From assembly GCA_964420985.1 (NCBI GenBank), contig CAYQUT010000015.1:1-64000 (forward strand): a DNA stretch of 64,000 nucleotides, written 5' to 3'. The position numbers and the translations under genes were made by a program. Under the pieces are notes generated by a model. That model saw nothing but the letters and a program-made list of their open reading frames with translations. It did no database searches and was not told where the DNA came from. Shown here piece by piece: positions 24,542 through 32,246 of the stretch; the stretch's first letter is position 1; each line of letters starts with the position of its first letter. Origin of the DNA: CAMCTV01 sp964420985 (GTDB lineage: Bacteria; Bacteroidota; Bacteroidia; Flavobacteriales_D; Sanyastnellaceae).

Positions 24542-25008
24542 TGATAATCGTTTTTTCCTCCTGACTTGGACAAGAGCTGAATCTCTCTGATCACCAAGTC
24601 ATGCGACAACGCTTTGCACATATCGTACACCGTCAACGCAGCCGATGAAACGGCCGTTAGGGCTTCCATCTCCACTCCAGTCTGTCCCATGCATTTGACT
24701 TTTGAAACAATCTGCAATTTATTTTCTTCCAATAAAAATTCAATTTCTACCCCGCTAATCATCAAAGGGTGACAGAGGGGAATGATCGATGGTGTCATCT
24801 TGGCGCCTTGAATTCCTGCAATACGGGCAACCTCAAGAATAGCTCCTTTCTTGACCTGCCAATTGTCCTTCTTCAATTGTTCCATAACTTCGGCCGGAAA
24901 TTGAATGACCGCTCTGGCCGAGGCCAATCTCAAACTGATCTGTTTATGTGAAACATCCACCATCCTTGATTCTCCGGATGCGTTGATATGGGACAATGAT
25001 TTTTCCAT
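24529..25008 (-). CDS. moaC: Cyclic pyranopterin monophosphate synthase
   Basis: 159 aa, the normal MoaC length. It converts 3',8-cyclo-GTP to cPMP in molybdenum cofactor synthesis with MoaA. Visible motifs: MVDVSHK (residues 16-22), GAILEVARIAGIQGAKMT, the active-site IPLCHPLMIS (about 75-84), and GQTGVEMEALTAVS with the catalytic region. It heads a two-gene unit with the mobA-like gene. Confidence 0.95.
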   Translation of the reverse strand: MEKSLSHINASGESRMVDVSHKQISLRLASARAVIQFPAEVMEQLKKDNWQVKKGAILEVARIAGIQGAKMTPSIIPLCHPLMISGVEIEFLLEENKLQIVSKVKCMGQTGVEMEALTAVSSAALTVYDMCKALSHDLVIREIQLLSKSGGKNDYQWTP

Positions 25009-25012
25009 ATGT

Positions 25013-25020
25013 CAAATATA
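25013..25020 (-). promoter_or_regulatory. -7 box TATATTTG of moaC
   Basis: A perfect TAnnTTTG on the minus strand, ending 4 bp before the ATG at 25008. The predicted transcription start falls at or next to the start codon, so the mRNA is probably leaderless. Confidence 0.6.
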
Positions 25021-25107
25021 TTCATCCACCGATGAGTGTGCGCAAAAGAAGGGGGGATTGCTATCTGTTTTGCAACATTTGTCCCCATATTTGTGTCTAT
25101 TCGTATT

Positions 25108-27840
25108 ATGGCGACACTCCGCACCATTATATTTCATTGTTTGCTTACTACTTTTTTGGTAGTATTTGGAATATTGAGGGCCAATGCCACACACATTTAC
25201 GGAGGAGATTTGGTTTATCAGCATCTTGGAAACAATGTTTACCAGGTGACACTTACGGTTTATCGGGATTGTGACCCTTCGACAAATGTGAACGGTACAG
25301 GTTTCGACCCCATTGTTTCCATTGGAATTTTCAACGCCGGCAACAACAGTTTTGTGCAAGAGTTATCCATACCTCTTTCCAATTCAGACATAGAAACACT
25401 GGATTTGGCTTTGCAAAACCCCTGCTTCACCGTCCCGCCCAACGTATGTGTTGAACGAGCTGTATATCAGGCCAATGTCACTTTGCCTTTTACATCAACA
25501 GGCTATGTTCTCTCTTATCAAAGATGCTGTCGAAATTTGAGCATCGACAATTTGAATCAGTCGCAGCAAAATTTGTCGGGAATGACCCTTACCACACAAA
25601 TTCCCGGCACCTCATTGGTGGCTGTCCAAAACTCAAGTCCTGCCTTTGTTTCTACTCCACCCACTGCTTTGTGTTTGAATGCCCCATTCATTTATTCATC
25701 GGAGGCCATTGACCCTGATGGTGATGAATTGGTTTACTCTTTTTGCACTCCTTTGGACGGTGCGGATCAAAATAATCCTGCACCGGCTCCTCCCGCTGCT
25801 CCTCCCTACACCAACAATACTTGGTCCTCTGGTTTTTCAACCAACTATCCCATAACATCCAATCCTGCTTTTCAAATCAACCCATCCACTGGATTAGTAA
25901 CAGGTACAGCCACTCAAATTGGTACTTATGCATTGGCCATTTGTGTGGAAGAGTATAGGAATGGGGTGCTCATCAATACCATACGCCGCGACTATCAATT
26001 CAATGTCAACATGTGCAACCCCAATACTGGAGCCAATCCCGGCATTGCCAACACTGGGAATGGACAACAAACCGACTTTTGCAGCGGTCTCGAGGTGGGT
26101 TTCGTGAACAACAGCATCAACGCCGATTCATATCATTGGGATTTCGGAGTTCCCAGCCTGAGCAATGACACCAGCAACGTGTTTGAGCCCACATTTATTT
26201 ACAATGACCCTGGAGTATATACGGTAACTCTTGTAACCAATCCAGGTTGGGAATGCGCGGATACGGCAACAGTGGTGTACACGGCCATTGAAACGTTCAT
26301 TCCAGATATTCAAACTCCCGTTGTTAGTTGCATCAACGACCAAGTTCTCTATACTTTCGATCATGGTCTAGTATCTGGTTTATTCACCGATGATGTGACT
26401 TTTCAATGGAGTATTGACAACAATGTTTCCACCGTATTTTCCACCAATGAATATCCAACTAACATTTATCTGGATTCAAACATCACCACCTACAACATCA
26501 GTTTGAGTATAGACAACGCGGGATGTATCGGAACTCAAAACTTTTCTTTTGACAATGTTCCAGAACCTATCGCGATCATTGATCCCCAGACAGATCCGTG
26601 TGGAGGATTTACGATCAATTTCACCCAATCTTCCATCAATGCCGACAACTACTTGTGGAACTTTGGCACACCCAATTCACCAACAAGCACGGATGCAGCA
26701 ACCTTTTACAACTACCCCAACTCAGGCAGTTTTAATGTGATGCTCATAGCAGGAGCACCTTCAACTTGTCCTGATACTGCCTATACAACTGTTAGTGTTT
26801 TTGACGACTTGAATCCCGATTTTATCAATCCTGGGCCTGTTTGTTTTAATGGTCACAATTTAGCTTTTACAGCATTGGGATGGAATCAACCCAATGCCGT
26901 CATTAACTGGGATTTTGGCACATTGGCCAATACTCCGAATTCTAGTAACATTACTGTAAATGGAATTCAATATCCTAGTCCCGCTTATTATCCAGTCACC
27001 CTAACCATCAGTGAAAATGGATGCACGGAAAGTATAACCAAAGATGTTTGGGTGGTTCAAGATCCTGAAGTAAGTTTCTCAGTATTGCCCCCTGATGGAT
27101 GTCCGGGAACCTATGTAAAATTTGATGCGACCGCGATTTCAGAAACACCCGTCTTTTTCATTTGGAATTTGGGAGATGATATCACCTCCACCCAACCTGA
27201 CCCGCTGCAATTGTACGAAAATCCGGGAACCTTCGATGTTAGCATGCACGCCTATACAACGTCAGGTTGTGTCGCCGATATTTACATCAATTTAAACGAT
27301 GCCGTCACCATTCATCCAGCTCCCACTAGTGGTTTTTTAATACAACCCGACATCATCACCATTGATGATCCCACCGTTATGGTTTTGGATTCAACGGGCA
27401 CTGGAATTTCCTGCACCTATCAATTCAGTGATGGGGGAACCCTTGAAGGTTTTGATGGCACTTACACCTTTACCGAATTCGGAAGGCAGTCCATCACGCA
27501 GATCATCACCAACGAATTTGGCTGCACCTCTACCGCCATAGGATATATCAATATTGGAGGGACCGTCTTCTTTCTACCCAACAGCTTCACTCCTGACTAC
27601 GATGGCATCAATGACGCTTGGTTGCCCTCTGCCATAGGAGTTGCTGAATACAATGTTCGAATTTATGATCGTTGGGGAGAGTTGATTTTTGAATCCAACG
27701 ACGTCAGTGAGCCTTGGATGGGAAACAGAAAAGGCAGTCAATATTTTGTACAGGATGGCATCTACAATTACGTCATCACCTATGAAGATTTAATTGGACA
27801 AACCACTCAGTTGAAAGGCAATATTATCCTCGCCAGATAA
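25108..27840 (+). CDS. Giant PKD-domain surface protein with T9SS type B sorting domain
   Basis: 910 aa from the ATG at 25108, which begins the signal peptide (cleavage after RANA). Residues about 27-330 are the ATHIYGGDLVY module found at the N-terminus of many Bacteroidota adhesins, with a DPDGDELVYSF Ig-like segment. At least four PKD-like repeats follow (HWDFG, LWNFG, NWDFG, IWNLG, each ending in a GxYxVTL-type strand). The last 90 residues are the CHU_C/gliding-motility-associated domain: FLPNSFTPDYDGINDAW, YDRWGELIF, GIYNYVITY. This directs type IX secretion. A role in adhesion or gliding is inferred. Confidence 0.92.
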   Translation: MATLRTIIFHCLLTTFLVVFGILRANATHIYGGDLVYQHLGNNVYQVTLTVYRDCDPSTNVNGTGFDPIVSIGIFNAGNNSFVQELSIPLSNSDIETLDLALQNPCFTVPPNVCVERAVYQANVTLPFTSTGYVLSYQRCCRNLSIDNLNQSQQNLSGMTLTTQIPGTSLVAVQNSSPAFVSTPPTALCLNAPFIYSSEAIDPDGDELVYSFCTPLDGADQNNPAPAPPAAPPYTNNTWSSGFSTNYPITSNPAFQINPSTGLVTGTATQIGTYALAICVEEYRNGVLINTIRRDYQFNVNMCNPNTGANPGIANTGNGQQTDFCSGLEVGFVNNSINADSYHWDFGVPSLSNDTSNVFEPTFIYNDPGVYTVTLVTNPGWECADTATVVYTAIETFIPDIQTPVVSCINDQVLYTFDHGLVSGLFTDDVTFQWSIDNNVSTVFSTNEYPTNIYLDSNITTYNISLSIDNAGCIGTQNFSFDNVPEPIAIIDPQTDPCGGFTINFTQSSINADNYLWNFGTPNSPTSTDAATFYNYPNSGSFNVMLIAGAPSTCPDTAYTTVSVFDDLNPDFINPGPVCFNGHNLAFTALGWNQPNAVINWDFGTLANTPNSSNITVNGIQYPSPAYYPVTLTISENGCTESITKDVWVVQDPEVSFSVLPPDGCPGTYVKFDATAISETPVFFIWNLGDDITSTQPDPLQLYENPGTFDVSMHAYTTSGCVADIYINLNDAVTIHPAPTSGFLIQPDIITIDDPTVMVLDSTGTGISCTYQFSDGGTLEGFDGTYTFTEFGRQSITQIITNEFGCTSTAIGYINIGGTVFFLPNSFTPDYDGINDAWLPSAIGVAEYNVRIYDRWGELIFESNDVSEPWMGNRKGSQYFVQDGIYNYVITYEDLIGQTTQLKGNIILAR

Positions 27841-27853
27841 GTCATCCCTTTTG

Positions 27854-27861
27854 TACCTTTG
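27854..27861 (+). promoter_or_regulatory. -7 box TACCTTTG of ffh
   Basis: A perfect TAnnTTTG 21 bp before the ATG at 27883, in the 42-bp gap after the PKD gene. Confidence 0.6.
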
Positions 27862-27882
27862 GGGCTCATTTAGCAATACCCC

Positions 27883-29220
27883 ATGTTTGAACAATTAACG
27901 GACAAATTTGACAGAGCCTTTAAAATACTCAAAGGTCAAGGAAAAATCACAGAAATCAATGTTGCAGAAACGCTCAAGGAAGTGCGCAGAGCATTGTTGG
28001 ATGCGGACGTCAATTTTAAAACGGCCAAAGAATTTACAGAGCGTGTCAAAGAAAAAGCATTAGGTCAAAATGTATTGACAGCGGTATCTCCCGGACAATT
28101 GTTGGTGAAAATTACCCATGATGAGTTGAAAGACCTGATGGGCGGTGAGCATACAGATATTCAGTATCAAGGAAATCCTGGAGTTATATTGATGAGTGGT
28201 TTACAAGGTTCGGGAAAAACAACTTTTTCCGGAAAATTGGCCAACTACCTCAAAACAAAAAAAGGAAAAAACCCTTTATTGGTAGCTTGTGATATTTACC
28301 GACCTGCGGCGATTGATCAGCTTCATGTGGTTGGGGAAAGCATTGGTGTCGAGGTTTTTAGTGACCGCGGCAACAACAATGCGGTGGACATTGCTGAGAA
28401 AGCCATTGCCTACGCCAAACAAAAAGGATTCAATGTTGTCATTGTGGATACCGCCGGTCGCTTGGCCGTTGATGAGGAAATGATGCAAGAAATTGAACGC
28501 GTCAAGTCAGCATTGAAACCGTCTGAAACCTTGTTCGTGGTGGATTCCATGACGGGACAAGATGCCGTGAACACCGCCAAAACCTTCCATGAAAGATTGG
28601 CATTTGATGGCGTTGTTCTTACCAAATTGGATGGTGACACCCGTGGTGGTGCGGCGTTGAGCATCAGAGCCGAAGTTTCTAAACCCATCAAATTCATAGG
28701 TACCGGTGAAAAAATGGACGCCTTGGATGTATTCTATCCTGAGCGTATGGCCAGTCGTATTCTGGGCATGGGTGATGTGGTTTCATTGGTAGAACGTGCT
28801 CAAGAGCAATTTGATGAGGAGCAGGCCAAAAAATTAGAGAAGCGCATCAAAAAAGACCAATTCGATTTCAATGACTTTTTGGAGCAAATTGGTCAAATCA
28901 AGAAAATGGGAAGCATGAAAGACCTGCTGGGTATGGTTCCTGGCATGTCCAAGCTAAAAGATGTGGACATCAACGAAGACGCGTTCAAACATATTGAGGC
29001 GATAATCCAATCCATGACCCCCATAGAAAGGCAACAACCCAGCGTCATCAATCCCAGTCGTAAAACGCGCATCGCCAAAGGATCAGGAAGATCAGTAGAG
29101 GAAGTCAACAAGCTCATCAAGCAATTTGATCAAATGAAAATGATGATGAAAATGATGACCAATAAAACCCAAATGGCTCAGATGATGAAGCAAATGGGAG
29201 GCATGAGAGGTAAAATGTAA
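27883..29220 (+). CDS. ffh: Signal recognition particle GTPase
   Basis: 445 aa. An N-terminal helical domain is followed by the NG GTPase: P-loop GLQGSGKTT (106-114), DTAGRL, TKLDGDTRGGAALS and GTGEK. The C-terminal methionine-rich M domain binds 4.5S RNA and signal sequences and ends MKQMGGMRGKM. It targets nascent membrane proteins to FtsY and SecYEG. Full length. Confidence 0.97.
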   Translation: MFEQLTDKFDRAFKILKGQGKITEINVAETLKEVRRALLDADVNFKTAKEFTERVKEKALGQNVLTAVSPGQLLVKITHDELKDLMGGEHTDIQYQGNPGVILMSGLQGSGKTTFSGKLANYLKTKKGKNPLLVACDIYRPAAIDQLHVVGESIGVEVFSDRGNNNAVDIAEKAIAYAKQKGFNVVIVDTAGRLAVDEEMMQEIERVKSALKPSETLFVVDSMTGQDAVNTAKTFHERLAFDGVVLTKLDGDTRGGAALSIRAEVSKPIKFIGTGEKMDALDVFYPERMASRILGMGDVVSLVERAQEQFDEEQAKKLEKRIKKDQFDFNDFLEQIGQIKKMGSMKDLLGMVPGMSKLKDVDINEDAFKHIEAIIQSMTPIERQQPSVINPSRKTRIAKGSGRSVEEVNKLIKQFDQMKMMMKMMTNKTQMAQMMKQMGGMRGKM

Positions 29221-29231
29221 AATTGGGCAAC

Positions 29232-30158
29232 ATGAATTTTCAAAATACACTTAGCGTTTACAATGGAAAAGTGAGAGATGTGTACACCATGCCCAACGAT
29301 GTATTGGTAATGGTGGCCTCCAATCGGATCAGCGCATTTGATGTCATCCTACCAAAACCAATCCCCAACAAAGGACAAGTCCTAAATCAAATTGCCGAAA
29401 AAATGTTGGATGCCACAGCGGACATTTGTCCCAATTGGAAACTAACCTCACCGCATCCTTATGTAAGCATTGGTAGAAAGTGTATCCCATTTAAAGTAGA
29501 AATGGTGATACGAGGATATCTCACAGGTCATGCCTGGAGAACGTACCAGAGCGGATTGCGCACACTCTGTGGTGTAACCCTTCCCGAAGGCATGAACGAA
29601 AACGATCCATTCCCTTCCCCCATCATTACCCCAACCACCAAGGCCTCTGAAGGACATGACGAAGATATTTCAAGAGAAGACATCATTGCGCAGGGAATTG
29701 TCAATGAAGAACATTTCAAACAACTTGAAGAATACACGCTTGCTTTGTACAAAAGAGGCGTGGAAATTGCCGCCAGCAGAGGATTGATCTTAGTGGACAC
29801 AAAGTACGAATTTGGTCTTTACAACAACGCGATTACACTCATGGATGAAATTCATACTCCGGATTCATCCCGTTATTTTTACGCTGAAGGTTATCATGAA
29901 AGACAACAAAATAAATTACCTCAAAAACAGTTGAGCAAAGAGTTTGTCCGTGAATGGTTGATTGCCAACAATTTCATGGGAAAAGAAGGGCAAGTGGTAC
30001 CCGAAATGACCGATGAGTGGATTGATACCATCAGAGGGCGCTACATCGAGTTGTTTGAGATTATTACTGGAGAGAAATTCAACGCTATGCCTTTTGTTGA
30101 AAGTGAAATTGAACTTGCAGTCAATCATTCTTTAGAACTGGGACTGGATTCTAAGTAA
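29232..30158 (+). CDS. purC: SAICAR synthetase
   Basis: 308 aa from the ATG at 29232. It ligates aspartate to CAIR with ATP in purine synthesis. The N-terminal YNGKVRDVYTMPND is the nucleotide-binding loop, followed by ASNRISAFDVILP, KVEMVIRGYLTGHAW, SEGHDEDIS, and LVDTKYEFGLY with DEIHTPDSSRYF. The length is that of the longer, yeast-like form rather than the 240-aa E. coli form. The 3' end overlaps the opposing gene by 34 nt. Confidence 0.95.
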   Translation: MNFQNTLSVYNGKVRDVYTMPNDVLVMVASNRISAFDVILPKPIPNKGQVLNQIAEKMLDATADICPNWKLTSPHPYVSIGRKCIPFKVEMVIRGYLTGHAWRTYQSGLRTLCGVTLPEGMNENDPFPSPIITPTTKASEGHDEDISREDIIAQGIVNEEHFKQLEEYTLALYKRGVEIAASRGLILVDTKYEFGLYNNAITLMDEIHTPDSSRYFYAEGYHERQQNKLPQKQLSKEFVREWLIANNFMGKEGQVVPEMTDEWIDTIRGRYIELFEIITGEKFNAMPFVESEIELAVNHSLELGLDSK

Positions 30159-30691
30159 GATTTCAGTTCGTTTAAATTCTCATTGTTCCAATCATCCCAA
30201 TGATGGGCATTCCCTGTCATCCAAACAGCCCCTCTGAAATACCAAGGAATCTCACCCTGTTTGAGTGTGCAGGTAACAATGGCAAATCCTTTATCATCCT
30301 CAGACAAATCAAATATTATTTCAGCATCTGGTTCTTGGATTTCACTCACTGAACGTTGAATCTGAATTACATCAACTGAATCCAAAGAGGCATATATGGC
30401 CTTGATCTCCATCGACTGCGCCATTCCATTGTGATTAAAAACAACGCCGTGTTTTGCGGTCATGGGTGTTCCGACGATTTTAAAATTGCTCGTGTCATTC
30501 AAATCCCAATCTTTAAACCAAATCTTCCACTCATTGAAATCTGACAATGCCCAAGCCAACCTTTGATTGCTACAACGTATTTTCAGACTTTGGGTCGACT
30601 CGTATTTCTCAGGCCCAAGAAAACAAAATGCAATGTAAATCATGGTCAACATGACCACCACCCAAGCATATGTTCTCTTCAAAGCATTCAT
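30125..30691 (-). CDS. Membrane-anchored SRPBCC-like protein
   Basis: 188 aa. One N-terminal transmembrane segment (YAWVVVMLTMIYIAFCFLG) precedes a domain resembling the polyketide-cyclase/SRPBCC fold: LKIRCSNQRLAWALSDFNEWKIWFKDW, then strands ending FAIVTCTLKQGEIPWYFRG. Such domains bind hydrophobic ligands. Its ATG overlaps the phosphorylase stop. No specific function is known. Confidence 0.65.
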   Translation of the reverse strand: MNALKRTYAWVVVMLTMIYIAFCFLGPEKYESTQSLKIRCSNQRLAWALSDFNEWKIWFKDWDLNDTSNFKIVGTPMTAKHGVVFNHNGMAQSMEIKAIYASLDSVDVIQIQRSVSEIQEPDAEIIFDLSEDDKGFAIVTCTLKQGEIPWYFRGAVWMTGNAHHWDDWNNENLNELKSYLESSPSSKE

Positions 30692-31497
30692 ATTCGCGCT
30701 ATCAAATCCTGATACAATTTGGTCAAATCAGGTTCAGCATTTTTTGCCGTTTGTATAATTTCCTCAATCGAGACAGGAGAAAGTTTATTGGGATCACATT
30801 CATCTGTTAAAACCGATATACAACAACAAGGCAGACCCATATGGTTGCATGCAATCACCTCAGGCACTGTACTCATACCTACGGCGTCTGCACCTATCAT
30901 TCTTAGAAAACGATACTCCGCCCGTGTCTCTAAATTTGGTCCAGGGACCGAAACATAAACCCCCTCCTGCAAAAGAATGTTGTTTTCTCTAGCAATCGCT
31001 TTAATTAGTCCATTCAAATGATACGAATACGGTTGCGACATGTCAGGAAATCTTGGTCCCAACTCTTCTGCATTTTCTCCTCGAAGTGGATTCTCAGTTT
31101 GAAGATTGATGTGGTCATCAATCAACATCAAACTGCCCTTTTTGAAATTGGGATTGAGAGCACCAGCAGCGTTGCTGAGCAACATCCATTTTACTCCGAG
31201 CAACTTCATGACACGCACGGGATGAACAACTTGTTGCATGGTGTACCCCTCATAATGGTGAAAACGACCTTGACAAGCCAAAACTTTCTTACCACCCAAG
31301 GTCCCATAAATCAACTTTCCAAAATGAAATTCCACTGTAGCAATGGGGAAATGGGGTATCACGCTGTAATTAAACTCTTTCTCCACGTGAATATGCTGCG
31401 CCAGGCCATGAAGACCTGTACCCAGAATAATACCCACCTCTGGGGCATCAATACCCCTGGCTTTCAACCACTCTACACTTTCTAATATCGCTTCCAT
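30688..31497 (-). CDS. Purine-nucleoside phosphorylase
   Basis: 269 aa from the ATG at 31497; a 15-residue extension lacks conserved sequence. It cleaves purine (deoxy)nucleosides with phosphate. Signatures are GIILGTGLHGL (phosphate loop), the HYEGYT motif with upstream GRFH, LSNAAGALNPNFKKGSLMLIDDHINL and SVPGPNLETRAEYRFLRMIGADAVGMSTVPEV, with Glu and Met for ribose binding. It is of the trimeric PNP type. It lies opposite purC, another purine gene. Confidence 0.94.
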   Translation of the reverse strand: MEAILESVEWLKARGIDAPEVGIILGTGLHGLAQHIHVEKEFNYSVIPHFPIATVEFHFGKLIYGTLGGKKVLACQGRFHHYEGYTMQQVVHPVRVMKLLGVKWMLLSNAAGALNPNFKKGSLMLIDDHINLQTENPLRGENAEELGPRFPDMSQPYSYHLNGLIKAIARENNILLQEGVYVSVPGPNLETRAEYRFLRMIGADAVGMSTVPEVIACNHMGLPCCCISVLTDECDPNKLSPVSIEEIIQTAKNAEPDLTKLYQDLIARI

Positions 31498-31561
31498 TTC
31501 TCTATTTTCACAATTTAAGTAAAGTTGATAAATCTCTTTCAAAAAACCAACATAAAAAAAC

Positions 31562-31569
31562 TATTTTTG
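31562..31569 (+). promoter_or_regulatory. -7 box TATTTTTG of the 31574 gene
   Basis: A perfect TAnnTTTG ending 4 bp before the ATG at 31574, a third case of a predicted leaderless message. Confidence 0.5.
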
Positions 31570-31573
31570 TTTA

Positions 31574-32188
31574 ATGCGTATTCAATCCGTGATATTGGCC
31601 ATCCTACTCAGTTTGGTGCTAAAGAACCCAGCGTTGTGTCAAAAGACAATTGGCGAAAATGCAGTTCAAATCACTGGTGCTTGTCTGGTTAGCGACTCTC
31701 TTTTCCCAGCCCCCTATGTCAGCGTTTTCAGAAATAGAGACCACCGTGGCACTTATTCTAACAGAGATGGTTACTTCACCATACCTGCCTTGGAAGGTGA
31801 TACACTAACCTTTGTCTGCACCGGACTCAAAACATCCTTTTTTGTGGTTCCTGTGACTGAAGAACATCAAATGCAAGTGGTTCAAGTCATGGAAATTGAG
31901 GCCATTGAATTGTCCCCACTTTACATTTTGCCCTACCCCGCTCCGCATGAATTAAAAAGAGAAGTTTTGGCTTTGGATCTTCCGGGCGATGGTCATCAGC
32001 TTTTCAAAAGAGACGATGTTTCCCTGGCATCTTATGATGGCATGAACGATTTCTCCAGTATGGCCTACGAAAATGCCTCCACCATTCTCACTGCCCGTTA
32101 CAGCAATGGTTTTGTATCTGGTGGAAATATATTGTCCAATGATGCTTGGAGGTCATTTCTTGGCGGCTTTCGGCCAAAACGTCAATAA
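31574..32188 (+). CDS. Secreted CarboxypepD_reg-like domain protein
   Basis: 204 aa. A signal peptide ends near LCQ (residue 23). Residues about 32-110 are a carboxypeptidase-regulatory-like beta sandwich (ITGACLVSDSLFPAPYVSVFRN, GTYSNRDGYFTIPALEGDTLTFVCTGL). The C-terminal part is not recognised. The same kind of domain begins the TonB receptor 58 bp downstream, so they probably form a unit at the outer membrane. Confidence 0.75.
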   Translation: MRIQSVILAILLSLVLKNPALCQKTIGENAVQITGACLVSDSLFPAPYVSVFRNRDHRGTYSNRDGYFTIPALEGDTLTFVCTGLKTSFFVVPVTEEHQMQVVQVMEIEAIELSPLYILPYPAPHELKREVLALDLPGDGHQLFKRDDVSLASYDGMNDFSSMAYENASTILTARYSNGFVSGGNILSNDAWRSFLGGFRPKRQ

Positions 32189-32246
32189 CGGGATAATAAA
32201 TCTCATTATTTCCGTTAACAAGCTGTTCTCGAATTAAATTTAGACC

